A DNA stretch of 64,000 bases, taken from assembly GCA_004369045.1 (NCBI GenBank), contig ML213514.1:356596-420595 (forward strand). The letters run 5' to 3'. Position numbers and translations under genes: made by a program. The first letter of the stretch is position 1; the number at the start of each line of letters is the position of its first letter. Positions 1 to 12,739 of this stretch are shown here, in pieces. The notes below the pieces were generated by a model, which did not search any database, was not told the DNA's origin, and saw nothing but the letters and a program-made list of their open reading frames with translations. This DNA is from Heliocybe sulcata. Taxonomy: Eukaryota; Basidiomycota; Agaricomycetes; Gloeophyllales; Gloeophyllaceae.

Positions 1-3000
1 CAAGACGATTTCCTGCTTCCCTGTTTGACAGTGCGGGAAACCTTGAGATTTGCGGCGTATCTCCGGCTGCCTGCGTCGATTGACTCCTCTGCCAGGGAAG
101 CGATTGTCGAAAGAACGATCCTGGAGCTGGGCCTCAAGGATGCAGCAGACACTGTCGTAGGCGGACCGCTGCGGAAGGGCATTTCGGGGGGAGAGCGGAG
201 AAGGTACACGAGGCTCGCTTTGACATGAGGCGACCCGCAACTCAATGACGTGAAATGCAGGCTATCAATAGGGTGTGTACTCGTAACTCTCCCCAGTGTC
301 TTGGTGCTGGACGAACCGTGAGTCGGCAATATGCACCATTTTTCGACTACAGGCTGATGGACGTAATTCCGATAGCACCACCGGACTCGATACCACTGCT
401 GCGTATCACCTTCTGTCGTTACTCTCATCCCTAGCCCGACGGGGACGTACTGTCATTATCAGCATCCATCAGCCGCGTTCGGATGCGTATTTGTTGTTTG
501 ATCGCATCTGTCTTTTGGCTAGAGGATCTGTGGTATACTCCGGCCCGAGGGCTGATGCCCTGCCATGGTTCGCACAGCTGGGATTTGAGGCCCCTCCCCG
601 CACAAATCCACTGGATTTTTTCATAGACATTAGCGCTATTGACACTAGGGATGAGGAGAGCGAAGTTAGGACCACGGAGCAGGTCAACAGCCTGATCAAG
701 CGCTGGAAAGACTTTGCAGAGAAGGATGCCGAGAATCGCAGCAGGCCGGCGTCTGCTGATGGACAAACGAGGTCTTTGGTGCAGGATAATCCCGATGATG
801 GAACGCCGGCGGGCAAACGACCTTCCCTCGTTATGCAGACGTTGGTGTTGTCACGACGTGGTTTTCTAAATGTGTATCGCGACTACGGTCAACTGCTTGG
901 TTTTCTGCTTCAGGTAGTGCTGATGGGCGTTGCGACGGGTAGGCTTCCGTATTCCCGAACCTCGTGCTTTACTCATTACCGTTGAATCAGGGTTGACATT
1001 CTATAAACCACCGGAGACGCCTGCCGGAATTCAGACGCTGAAAACCCTGTATTATCAAGGCCAAGTCGCATTCTTTTATCTTTCCATTGTGATATACATC
1101 TTCATAATATGCAATAATTTGGTTATATTTGACCGAGAGCGCGAGGTAAGCCATCCTCCCCGGCGGTACATTCTGGTCTGACTTCAACACTCTACTGTTA
1201 AGGACCATTTGTATTCCGTGGTCCCATATGTGATCAGCAATTTTCTGGCTTTCCTTCCCATCAACGTTTTAGGCCCGACGATATATTCAATTATTCTCTA
1301 TTTTATGTGAGGTTTGCATGAGGCTGGTCGTCCTGCTCATGTTTATGGGTCAAACATAGGTGCGGCTTCCGAAAGGATGACTTAGCAAGAAACCTATTTA
1401 TTGTTATTGGAAATGTGAGTTACCTCCGCATAGCACCTGAGCGCCGGTTTATGTTACGCTCTTCAGTCTATACTGCAACAAATAGCCTCGTTCGCCTATG
1501 CCCTCTTCGCAGGGTCCATGGCGCGGCCTTTCGCGGAAGCGTCACTTCTTGCCAACGGCCTTTCTATCATGTTCGTGTTAAGCGCCGGTTATATCATCGT
1601 CGATCTTCCTGGATACATAGGCTGGACTCGATGGTTATCTCCATACTTCGTAAGGTTCGCATTATATCCTGCAACATGTTCTGAAATCCCACTCTAGTAT
1701 GGGTTCCGCTGGGTTGCTATCTCTCAGTTCAAGGGTAGAGAGTTCGCATGCTCGGGTATCGAGGGCGCTGCAAGGTTTGGAATTTCTCACTGATGCTGCA
1801 AAATTTCTGAGATACTCCATATAGGAACCAATGTACCGGAGACAATGTCCTCCGTGGTCTCCGATTCAACCTCAATACTCCGATTTGGGTATATCCCGTG
1901 GGCTTAGTCGCGTTCATCCTTGTGGTTACAATAATCAGCGTTAGTACCTTTCCTGTGCTTCTTCCCCCTGAAACGATCTGGAGCTCAGTCGCTGTCGGCA
2001 GACATTGCTCCTACAATTCTACCATCCAGGGGGCGTTCGCCATGCTCCGAAACAGATCGGGAAGCAAAACGACTCCCTGCGAGCCGAGAAGATGGCGGAA
2101 GCCATGGCTCCTCCCAGACGTGATCCCGTCCTTGTCGAATTACGCAATCTAAGGCTTGACGTCAATCTGCGGAACTGGCTGGGTGACCGAACTACGAAGA
2201 CAATCCTCTCGGATATCTCTGCTATATTCAATCCAGGAAGGGTGTCGGTAATGCTTGGTCCCTCGGGTGCTGGGAAGGTATGTGCGCGTCTCTGGTTCGG
2301 GGTCGTAGTGAGTATGTTAACTGAGTTCTTGCTCAGAGTTCCCTGCTGGAAGTGATATCGGGCCAATTGGCCACCGGTATCTCATCCAGGTTCATTCTGT
2401 CTGGCGATGTGCTGTTCAATGGCGAGGCAATGTCCGAAGCAACCAAGGGGCTCGTAGCGTTTGTACAACAGAGCGATAGTTATCTGCTACCGGCGCTTAC
2501 GGTGAGGCACGGGCTAGGTCAAGTTGCCGGGCGCCTAGCTAATATGACGGCGTCTACAGATACGTGAGACATTACGGTATGCGGCACATCTCCACTTGCG
2601 AGGAATGTCCCGCAAGGTGAAGAACCAACGTGCCGAGGAGGTACTGCGTCTGATGGGACTGCGCCCTGTAGCAGATAATATCGTCGGCGGGGAAGTGAGT
2701 ACTTTTCCGGGAACCATGCAAATTGGATATCTCACAGAATTATGCCGCCCAGACTGTCAAAGGCATCAGCGGCGGAGAGAAACGACGTCTGTCCCTAGCA
2801 ATCCAGCTTATATCCGACCCATCGGTGCTGATTTGTGATGAGCCGACCAGTGGCTTGGACGCGTTCACAGCTCTCAGTATCATGGATACGCTACGGAATA
2901 TTGCTGCCTCCGGAAGGACTGTTATCGTCACTATACACCAGCCGCGTTCGGAAATCTGGGCGACATCCTTCGATGACGTGTTGCTTCTGTGCGGTGGGCG

Positions 3001-4557
3001 GACTGTTTACACGGGTCCCAAGGACCGTCTGCTCCCCACACTGGAAGCGGCAGGCGAAGTCGCTCCCTTGTTTTACAACCCGGCTGATTTTGCTCTGGAC
3101 ATCATTTCCATCGATCGTCGCGATGAACTGGCTCGGAAGGAAACGACTACGCGTGTAGAGAAGCTTATCGGCTTCTGGAACTCGGGTGCTCAGGTCAAGG
3201 GCCTCGAAGAGCACAAAGTGGAGACGGCAGCGCCCCCGCTGACGCATCACAGCGCGGACAAGAAGGCCCGCAGAGGGTCCGCTTTCTTTGCTCTGCCGAT
3301 TGTTCTGAGTAGAAGCTGGACTAACCTACGTCGGCAACAAGACGTCTTTGTCGCAAGGCTAGCCAACCCGCCGTTCCTCGTTCTGTTGTTCTGGTTGTTC
3401 TTTCTGCGTCTGTCCAAAGGTCCCTCTGGTGCTCAGGACCGCGTCGGGTTACTAATCGAGAACAGTGCCATGCCTTTTGTCGGTACGTCGGCGAGGCGGA
3501 GTGGTGAATGCTCTACTTACCACAAAAGCGCAGGGATGCTTGCCTCTATTGCGATTTACCCGGCGGAGAGGGACGCCTTCTATAGGTGAGTCACCCGGTC
3601 CAAACGCCTTCATACGACCCTTCACACTTTTCGGGCAGGGAATATAAGAACCCGACCTCTCGCTACAGCGCTGCTACTTTCATTCTATCCTACACCATCC
3701 AGGAAATACCCATGCAATTGGTCTCGGCTATGGTGAGGCCCCCATATGTCCGTGTCGTTTTATGCACTAATTAAGATGGTGAACGTAGCTTTATTCCGTT
3801 ATCATGCTTGCAGGCATGAATCTGCAGCTCAACGCACGCATCTACTTTGAATACGTGGTAGGAGTATTCGGCCTGTTGAACTTTGGTGAGAGTATTGGCG
3901 TACGTACACTTTATCGTAGGTGGAAGTGGCATTCTGACTGTTTACCCTCCTTTCAGATCATATTCTCCAGTAAGCTGACATGAATAGGTCGCTGGCGCTA
4001 GCACCTTACAGTTACTTTGCTTAGGTTGGGTGATCAATGGCGGTCTCTCCGTGTCCATAGTATCGTCTGCTCTTTCGATCCTCTCTCAAACGAGCGGTAT
4101 CATGTCTGCGACGCTGCCTAAATGGCTGCAAGTCGTTGCGTGGGCAGGCGCTCTGACATATCAAGCGTGAGTCCCATTGCCTTGTGTGTGAGCTCTCTCA
4201 CGTATTCCTTTTTGCATAGTCGTGTCGCGTTCATCAACGAATTCAGTGGCTTACAATTCAGTTGCACGGAAGCCGAGATATCGTCGGGAGAATGTCTGGC
4301 AGGTACGTCCATTAAATCTGAGATGGCAAAGACGTTTGTCTGACTAACGGGTTAGTGAGCGGCGAACAAATGATCGAGACTTTCGGCTTTAAGGACCGTA
4401 ATACAGGTAAGCCTCTTGCTAATGGTATGTTGGCTTTGACGTACTTGTTTCTAACTGCCGGTTCGTAGCGAAATTCACTGGATTGCTCCTGGTTTTAATC
4501 ACCATTTATCGCCTGCTAGCCTTCCTGGCTGTGCGGCTCCGCGTCGCTCTCTTTTAG
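1..4557 (+). CDS. Full-length ABCG-type ABC transporter, 5' end outside window
   Basis: This is the 3' part of a two-half ABC exporter with nucleotide-binding domains ahead of the membrane domains (NBD-TMD-NBD-TMD). The window opens inside the first NBD: the signature ISGGERRR ends near 205, the Walker B region VLVLDEP-TTGLD lies around 300-395 across introns, and the switch motif IHQPRS follows near 460. A first membrane domain runs from about 840 to 2000. An intron at about 1940-2001 joins its last helix to the linker, so this is one gene and not two half transporters. The second NBD has Walker A GPSGAGK (2257-2277), signature ISGGEKRRLSLA, Walker B VLICDEPTSGLD and IHQPRSE. The second membrane domain ends in a TAG at 4555-4557. 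At least ten short introns are present, some placed only approximately. It probably exports lipids or toxic compounds, but the substrate cannot be read from sequence. Confidence 0.88.
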
Positions 4558-4784
4558 ATACCGTCACCTTTCTTATACCCATAATGTATGATGCAGCCTA
4601 ATTACCTTATGTTCTGTACTGTACGTCGACGCGTTGACGTGTGGCGGTACATGAGGCTGGCGAGGGCAATCGAGGACAAATATGAAAACACGTGATTGCC
4701 GCGTCCGTAATTCGAACCGCGCCGAATTAGGAGCTCAGCACGTACTGCTCATTCTCAACCACCACCTCCCCTCTCGTCTTTACC

Positions 4785-6915
4785 ATGACTAACGTGCTCA
4801 GAGGTATTCTTGGCAAGCGCGTCTCTTACTCTGATTTCACGATGGTGTCGCCTCCTGCGGGCTTCGACGTCGGTAAAGAGAACGCGCCCGCTCCCGCTGT
4901 CGATGTCTGCTCGATACCTTTGCCTGAAAGTCCTAGGAAGCCGACAGTGAGACAAAGAAAGATGTCACATGGACAGCCCATGGGAGTTATCGGGACCAAC
5001 CAGGAGTTCGACAGGCTACTCGTACGTGCTAGAGTTGTCGCATGTAGATGACACGCCAGTTCATATGGTTGCCTGGGACAGGATGATCTGCAGATTCCTC
5101 CCACTCTACGCCCGAAGCTAGAGAAGATGGACCCTGTAGTTAAAGCTTCCATGGTCAAGTCGTCTCAAACATTGGCCTTCAGAGGATCCAGAGCGCCCGC
5201 AACCTCCAATTCCTTGCGCAGGTCGCGCAGCATAGATTCCATAGACTCCTCCCCCTCCCACCCACACTGCCCCGTACGTCCCAGCTATCCAACTGGACCT
5301 GACAAATCAGGTCGCTCAGCGGTGACGCCGTCGCGCTCGGGCTCTGCGCACGTTCCTCGCTCCCAGAGTGCGCATGCCCGGGCAAGCTCCCTTGACTTCT
5401 TCGCGACCTTCTCTCTCAGCCAAGGTGCTTCCAGCACCCCTGCAGCAAAGTCTGGTAAGGAAAAAGGCTCCACGGCACCCTCTCCATATGCGATATGTAT
5501 GACGCTGTCTGGCACTTCGAGTACCAGGCTGGAGGTGGACTTCGTGAAGAGGCTGCGAATCTGTTTGAGGAATGAAGCTGCATCGTAAGCATGAGCACCG
5601 TAGCACCGTGTGCGTTTTGGTTAACGGGTATGTCTGCAGCTGGTCGGAAGGATTCTTGAAGGCCGGAGGATATAATGCGCTGATAAGACGTCTGAATGAG
5701 CTTCTCGAGATTGAATGGAGGTTAGTACGTTCCCGATGTCGCTGACGAGATCTTCTTCAATACCCTGCAAATAGGGAGGAGCAACACGATGACCAAGTTT
5801 TGCATGAACTGTTGCGATGCTTCAAGGCACTGTCGACTTCCTCCATTGGATGCTTCGCCCTGCGAAGTTCCTGCCCTTCGCCTTTTGTACAACTCGTTGC
5901 GCTCTTGTATTCTGACAAAAAGCCTGGTGAGGTCTCGACTCGGCAGCTCATCGTCGAACTTTTGATTACTTTGTTCGAACTATATCCCTCAACGTCCCTT
6001 CCTGCCATCGGGACGGGTGGACCGTCTCGCCGGACCGAGGCTTGGGACGGTATCTCGCGTCCATCCGGAAGCTCTGTTGTTACCCTTCCTGCCCCTCACA
6101 AGACCTTCTTCTCTCTCATCCGTGCCATCCTCTTGACGCCTGCACCTCCTCCGACCGAGTCGCCGTCCAATCCTGTCTCCCCTCATGCCTTCATTGAATC
6201 TCTTCACAAGCCTCGTATCTACAAGACGTATCTGCAAGAGCTTTCTGACATTTGTCGGGACTACTTTTGGGTGTTCTGCCATCAGAACAACAGTGTGTGG
6301 ATACTCGAGGACACCGATGAGAGCAAGGTTGAGAAGCCGAGAGCCCCAGGTGGGATGACTGGTGGAGTTGAATTCGAGGCGATGGGTTATATGGTGAATC
6401 TACACCTGTCCCTGGGATTCGGTTATGCTGATGGAGATGACATCCTCGTAGACGACCCATTTCAAACTCATCAACGCCATCGCGAAATGTGCGGCAGATT
6501 TGCAACTGCCCAAAGACCACGATCATTCCGCGTACAGATTCCATCAGGATCTATTCCTCTCTGGCCTGGAGCGTATGATTCTGGTAAGGCTGAATAACAT
6601 GGTCAAGAGAGACTGACAATAAAAATGTCCCTGCTGCAGATTGGTCGCAAAGCGTCGACTGTTTACTATCCTACGTTACACCTCGAGATCGCACGGTACA
6701 TTTCTTCGGCCAGCCGGGCTGGCTTCCAGATTCCATGGAGCATCTCGCGGGTGATGGGTCCACCTCCTTCAGGCATGTGCAAGACAGGCTGTGTTCCTAG
6801 TCTCCCTCCTCGAGCAACGCCGGTGAAGAAGGGGCCCCGGCCGCCTGGCCCTGTACTGCCATCGCCCAAGAAGATGGATTCGCTTCGTTTCGATAACGAT
6901 GCGTTCTCTCCATGA
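4785..6915 (+). CDS. GBD/FH3 (formin-type) GTPase-binding armadillo protein, Rid1-like
   Basis: Exons 4785-5021, 5082-5584, 5640-5720, 5775-6393, 6452-6583 and 6640-6915 join in frame to about 615 residues. The N-terminal 150 or so residues are a Ser/Pro-rich disordered region with many RS/SP sites. From FLKAGGYNALIRRLNELLEI onward the sequence has the GTPase-binding/FH3 armadillo pattern of diaphanous-related formins, including FEAMGYM-TTHFKLINAIA across the 6394-6451 intron. No FH1 or FH2 actin-nucleating part follows; the protein ends in a short Pro/Lys tail. This fits the stand-alone GBD/FH3 proteins of fungi such as S. pombe Rid1, which bind Rho/Cdc42 GTPases in cell polarity. The family call is strong; the Rid1 orthology is an inference. 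Confidence 0.85.
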
Positions 6916-7978
6916 CTGGGTGGACTAGACTCGTCTACTTCTTCAAATCAAAGGTTTGCTTTGTTGTAAAGGCTAATTTCATGTTCTTTGTGCATATAGT
7001 TTCCATCTCCTCTCTTCCATGACGAGTTCACGAATTTGGCGCTCAATGACTACGACGATTGGCGACGACGATGCGTCTATCGGACGCGATTACATGACTT
7101 CTGTATCGTTAGACATCTCATGATGAGCGTTTGTGATGGACTTGTGTTTCGTGAGTCTTGTTTGATCGAGCTTCATTTACTACTTGTTTGTCTCGTAAAA
7201 TGCTGCAATCCGACCGATGTGTATCTTGGCTTGCTTGTTGACGTTGCATCATCGTCGTAGACGCAGTCGCAGGTTAGCGGACACGCCGAGCACCACTCTT
7301 ACCACCATCGGCCCATGATTACTAAGATCACCATCATCGTCGACAACACTAGTTTTGCTGCTCGCACTGCAAGAGCAAGTCATTATAACTTGCCCAGTTC
7401 GAAGTTGTAAATGCCGCGGAGAATAGACATGCAGCCGTTCGGGAACGGCGACGGGGGGAACCAGGAGATGCATTCACAATATCTCAGCATATCGCTTGTG
7501 CCGGATATGCGAAGGAGACTAGCGACGTATGCTGGTGAATTTGCACCTTTTCCCATCCGTTTCTGTCACTAACCTGATTCCATATCCAACAGCGGGCCCC
7601 TCTAGAGTCTCTCTTTCAAACTTTCCATCATCGTATAAACGGCTGAGGCGATTTTGCAATCTCATTTTTCTCGTTTCTTGATGTCAAAACTCATACTGTA
7701 TAGATTCAGTATGTCCTTCTGACGTGTGGCCTCTGTGGCCTGAGAATTGGATTTCGAAGCAGAGTGAGACGCGGTCACGTGATAGACGCGTCGCGGCGCG
7801 CCTCTATCCGGGCCGGCGGATCGCAGACCACGATGGACACAAACTTGCAGCGAGCTTGTGACCAGTCACCGGTTCCTTCTCACCGTACATGACGAAATCT
7901 GTACATTCGTAAGTACCTTATTGTTCGCGCGTAAATATCTCTGGTGACGCCCGTACTGCAGCCCGTTTACACTCAACC
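6916..7978. other. Intergenic, no supported gene
   Basis: This holds the 3' flank of the GBD/FH3 gene and the promoter of the GH79 gene. Open frames here are short and lack family signatures or coherent splice sites. A TAAATA box at 7932-7937 lies about 40 nt before the GH79 start and is a plausible TATA element. Confidence 0.5.
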
Positions 7979-10086
7979 ATGCAATCAGCGCTGGCTGTTC
8001 TGCTCTGCCTCTCGACTATCCTCTTTGTCAGGGCAGCTCAGAGAGTCGACCTACCAACCATTCCATTGAGTCCGAACGATGCATCGCAGATCCTCGACCG
8101 CAGTCTCGCATCTTTGTCGATAGAGTTTTCCTATCTGCCGTCGTTCGGGGGAAATGCATCCGATCCAAATACCTTAACTCAGGAGCTGATGCAGCGACTG
8201 GTTGAGAGGACCGGCGTTGGACCTGACATACGGCCTGGTGGGATTACAGTGTGAGTTCTCTGCTCTTATAATTTCTCGGTTCTTACCGCGCCCCCTCGAC
8301 CTAGCGACAGTACCCAGTTTAGCCCGAATGCGTCTGCTTTGGAGCTCGACGAGAGTTCTGTAAGTATGTACTATTGAGAATCTGCATTAAGCGCTCATAA
8401 CCGTCTTCGCAGAGCGGGGGCATTTGGAAAACGACCTAGTACACATCTTTCTACCTTGAGCGCCTCAAACTGATCGTGTTTGGTATATAGCGGACCTGCT
8501 TATTACGAGTCCCTTGCCGTGTTTCCAAACTCTTCCAAAATTGTCATTGATGTTAATCTCGGAAATAATACCGTCCAGTTCGCCCGTGACGAGATCCAGG
8601 CTGCGGTCAAGTACGTCGGTTGGGACAGGATACGAGCTCTGGAGCGTATGCATTCTCTCTTGATTCCTGTTGCATGGACTATGCAAACTTACCTCTTTCT
8701 CCCGTAATTTTTAGTCGGCAATGAGCCGGATCACTTTGCTGGTGGCTCACGCCCCAGCACTTGGGCCTCATCCGACTACACCGCCCAATTTCTGGTATGA
8801 CAAAGCTCGTACTGCCCGAGTTGGACTGATCAGAGCTCTATCTGTATTAGGGCTGGACGTCCGTATTGTCACGGAATCTCTCCCTTCCCAAAGACATCTT
8901 CCAGTCAGGCAGCTTCGCCGAGGATCCTACTTCCCAGGCGCCGATGACTACGGTGTCCACTATCGAGGAAGGGATTGATACTACGGGCGTCATCAAGATC
9001 TTCTCGCAACATACGTGAGCAATTTAACAGAGCCGCTGTGTCCGGAGTGCATGTCTGAGTGTCCTGGCAGGTACCAGTATTCTACGTGCGACCCCGCCAG
9101 AGACGCTATTGCAACTCTCCCGAATCTGATCAATCACCAAAACATAACGGTAGGGACCAAACTTCTTTTCAAGAGACCGAGATACTTATTCCTTTATCAA
9201 GGCATACTTAGATCTGTGGAAGCCCCAGATCGCTGCAGCCCGTTCGGCAGGGAAAGAGTTTGTGGTTGGAGAATATAGCTCCGTATCATGTTCCGGGAAG
9301 CAGAATGTAACAGATACTTTTGGACAGGCTCTATGGCTAGCGGATAGTGCGTAATGGCATCGTCTCGCCATGCTGGAACTGAAACTGACTGGATCCTTAG
9401 CTGTGTTATATGGCGCTTCCCTGAATATCTCTAGGATGTATCTTCATCAAGGCGCTACCCTAGTACTGCAGAGCAACCAGCAGGCGAATAGGTTAGTAAC
9501 ACTCGTATCATTTTAATTGCCTAGCTCACTGGCACTGGCTCGTTAGCCCTGGATTCTCCTGGGTAAGTGTAGACTGTGTCACTGGTGCAATTCGAACTGA
9601 CATGCTCCTCCTGGATAGTATGATCTCTGGTACCCTGTTGAGACAGACAGATACGGTGCTCCTCGAGCCTCCCCGTCCTTCGTCGCCTATCTCCTCATCA
9701 CCGAAGCAGTCGGCTCCTCCGGGGAATCCCAGATATCGCTCATTCCAGCTCCCTCCCCCCAGCTCGCGGTCTACGCCATCTGGGACCAGTCCGTCTTATC
9801 GCGCATTGCGGTCCTGAACCTCGGGATTCGCAACGTGACGGCCAGCGACGAGGAGAAAGAGGCTACCACGGTGTCGCTGGATCTGAGCGAGTACGTGCGG
9901 GAAGGGAGCAATGTTACGGTGAAGAGAATGACTGCGCCGGGGCTGGACTCGAAGGATAGCAGCGCGGTTACCTGGGCCGGGCAGAGCTATGCGGATGGCA
10001 TTGCTAGTGGAGACGAGGTGGTGGAGACGCTGCACGGCGGGCTCCTGACGGTACAGGGAAGTGAAGGCGTTCTTGTTCGTCTATGA
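7979..10086 (+). CDS. Secreted glycoside hydrolase family 79 (beta-glucuronidase/heparanase-like)
   Basis: The start gives a clear signal peptide (MQSALAVLLCLSTILFVRA) followed by a GH79 catalytic barrel and a C-terminal beta domain. The clan GH-A acid/base glutamate is in ALELGNEPDHFAGG (about 8640-8735, across an intron), followed by RPSTWASSDYTAQF. The nucleophile glutamate is in FVVGEYSSVSCSGK (about 9255-9300). The C-terminal part (about 9640-10086) reads as the beta-sandwich region and ends LLTVQGSEGVLVRL-stop, as fungal GH79C domains do. There are about nine short introns. The family removes glucuronic or 4-O-methylglucuronic acid from proteoglycan-type or arabinogalactan substrates outside the cell. 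Both catalytic glutamates are present, so it looks functional. Confidence 0.88.
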
Positions 10087-10409
10087 TATGCTACAATCGG
10101 ACGTAGGGAATCGCCATCTGCTACGGTGTGGCGCGCTCCGCTTGTCTGGGCTGGGGTCGACGGTATGGCTTGTCAGAAGCCCATTCTTACATCTCGATGG
10201 AGATCTAGTGGCTGTGACTGTCAATCGGTCTTGCGTTCGTGGCTGTGTACACAGTAAAATACAAAACATGCGCCAGTTCGGCAAGTCAAGTCAATCGTCC
10301 GACGCAATACGTCGAAATATACCGTTATCACAAAGTAATACCAGACTGCTAGGGGCCGTCTTGTGAACTGCAAGCACTTGTGGGTCCTTAGGTGCAAAGG
10401 TTGATATTG
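10087..10409. other. Short convergent intergenic region
   Basis: This separates the 3' ends of the convergent GH79 and thaumatin-like genes. I see only presumptive 3' UTR sequence in it. Confidence 0.5.
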
Positions 10410-11342
10410 CTAGAAGTGCCGGTCGGGCAGACGGTGATCGTCACTAGGAACGATGTAAGCATGAAACACGAGTCTCACAGAGCAGCAACAACTCACGGTC
10501 AGTGTTATCGCCGCAGCCCGCATCAGGGGAGTCACCGTAGCTGAACAGAACATGAGTTGCGAGCTTAGAACTAGGACACCAGAACGTACTTGGCACAGTC
10601 GTCGTCGGGGAAAGAGTACGCGTTCGGGCATGCGTCGTGATAGAACTGCGAGTTCACACCCTGGCCTCCCTGAGTGATCGAATAATGTATTAGCAGTTGT
10701 GCTCTGTGATGACCGTTGAAATCTGTACCATTGCCTTGTTGTAGGCGGGGTTGGAGTCGTAGGGGCAGTTATTAGTTCCCAAGCACGCCAGTGTTGACTA
10801 TGTAACAGATGCGGTGGGTCAGTTCACGTCCACTTGGCCGACAATGTGGTAGACGTACTCTTCATGGCCCTGTTGTAACCGTACAGCGGGGAGATATCGT
10901 AGTTGACGGAGCCACCGGTCTGAAGAAAATGAATATTAGCCTTCTTATTCGCGTTATGGTTGATATTACGCACGAAGGTAGCTTCAGCCCGGATGAACGG
11001 AGAGGCGCCGCCGTCATTAGTGACACCTCCCGTGGTGCAGGACGTCGCCGTATCATCGCTACAGCCGGTGTATACGTTTACAGCAACGCCAGTACCGTCG
11101 GGCGGCTGGTTCAGGGCAGCGCTAGTGCCGGGGTCTACGGCGTAAACCTGGCTGAAGGTGCCGTAGACTTCATGGAACCAGACGCGGTCACCCTATGCAG
11201 AGACAAGACAATTCAATGAGACTGCTCGCTGGTGTATGGCGGAGATAGTTACACAGTTGTTGAAGACAGTGACAGAGGACGCCTGAGTGATAGCCACATG
11301 GCTGAGGGCGACAGCGAAAGAGACGAGCGGAAGCAAAAACAT
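10410..11342 (-). CDS. Thaumatin-like (osmotin-fold) small secreted protein, possible frame break
   Basis: The chosen start gives a signal peptide (MFLLPLVSFAVALSHVAITQ) and then SSVTVFNNC, the usual opening of a thaumatin-like fold. Exons follow with GDRVWFHEVYGTFSQVYAVD, GTGVAVNVYTGCSDD and NDGGASPFIRAEATF. A 54-nt intron of GTGCGT...TTCAG type then leads to TGGSVNYDISPLYGYN. The C-terminal exons give NNCPYDSNPAYNKAM, then FYHDACPNAYSFPDDD, then LTITVCPTGTS-stop, matching the conserved CP-AYS thaumatin tail with its cysteines. The intron with donor GTACGT near 10855 and acceptor near 10801 does not carry the upstream frame into the downstream conserved frame: the two differ by one base. This is either a real one-base frameshift, a sequence error or a splice choice I missed. 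Family members are secreted and often bind or cleave beta-glucans. Confidence 0.72.
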
Positions 11343-12739
11343 TCTGCTGAGTGCTTGTTTCACTGGAGTGAGCGATGGAGCCTTGGTACTGCCCTCAAGA
11401 TGTTGCAGAGGCTTTATACGCCAAAGGCTCACTGCACGGCCAAATGTTTGGACAGCACAGTAGCTCCGTGAAACAACTGAGAGACGGTAGGTTAGATTTG
11501 GGCAAACGGCTCATCCTGAACACGCACCGAGCAGAACTGCGATCTGTCCCAAGTGGAGCTGATAGTTTTAGCGCCGCACGAAGCCGACCAGGTAAGCTTT
11601 GACAGTGACTGCCCAGCAGCGGGTCTAGCGGATATTCATCCGTTAAAAACCGGCTCAAGTTGGTACACTCACGGATACGACATGCTATTGATGGTCTGTT
11701 GTGGAAAGGACGAGGAAAGAAAAATTCACGCTCGACTATTCAGCCCAGACACGACATCAATGGCGCTCATAGCAAAATATTCGTACGTACAGGATGAGCA
11801 GCTGAGTATGGGTGCAGTACGCCCGTACATGTGGTATATGCCGAATACGAGCATAATTTGGATGGCATCTGACTACGAGTCTCGTCACATGTTTGACGCC
11901 AGGACCGTCATGGGCAGATTACTTTGACTCAGGGAATGACCTGCATCATGCGCGCAGCTGTTGGCAAGGCAAGGTCGGCCATGGGTCGCCGAGTAAAGAC
12001 CACTACCATCCATATGAACGAGCGCGGAGCGGAACCAAGGGTACAGAATCTGTGTTTTGCTCCGATTTTGAGAATCGTTCGCGAGTTGTTCATCGGCAGC
12101 AGCTCTGTGCAAAGAGTGAGAGAAAGTAGTTGCCTGTATCGGGCGCCGGTAAGGCAAACCCTCTTCGTCATGTAACTATCAGAGAGATAGACACCAGGTA
12201 CCAGAATAAGCTCGCCCGCCTGGGATGGGAACAGGAGATGGATTGATCATCAAATGTGGCTCGCATTTTCGTGATGAATACCTGCCTTGGAGGTAGCCAT
12301 ATTGCCGCAGATGGAGAGTGTAGGTAATTGCATTTTGTATAGGTTGAGAGAGCCTGAGGGGGCCAAGTCAAGAGTCCGAGGACAGTGTTATCCCCCAAAA
12401 TGATGGAGCAAGTAGTACACCTTTCGACCACATCCTCTTCATATCCAACCCTCGAGCAGAAGGGAACAGCGTAGAACTACTAATACGGCTGCCCTGCAAG
12501 TAGTAAAGTGATGCAGTGCAAGGGAGAAGACGCATTGCAGGATGTGGCAAGAGACAACTTCCGAATTTCTGACTTTTTGAATCAGAATTACTAGCCACCG
12601 TCAGTCGCGAACTCAAGCACCGACCGTCATAGCTTCAGACATCGACTGCCTGGCGACTTCGATGCCCGACAACGGCGCTTAGATTCCTTACCCTTATTTA
12701 TTTCACTAAAAGTGGAGGACCAGCTCTTCAAAACCCAAG
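11343..12739. other. Intergenic 1.4 kb, no supported gene
   Basis: Overlapping open frames of 60-125 codons occur on both strands here (for example 11553-11927 on the plus strand). None shows a family motif, biased composition or splice-linked continuation. It should contain the promoters of the thaumatin-like gene (leftward) and the DUF202 gene (rightward). Confidence 0.45.

Noticed and set aside
1-4557. Two adjacent half-size ABCG transporters instead of one
   Set aside because: The intron at about 1940-2001 joins the last helix of the first half in frame to the linker before the second NBD, with no stop or new promoter in between.
4690-4712. tRNA-like B-box (GGTTCGAAT on the minus strand)
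   Set aside because: No A-box, acceptor pairing or cloverleaf could be built around it; it is a chance match upstream of the GBD/FH3 gene.
11553-11927. 124-codon plus-strand open frame
   Set aside because: No motif, no splice continuation, and overlapping frames on the other strand are as long; not supported as a gene.
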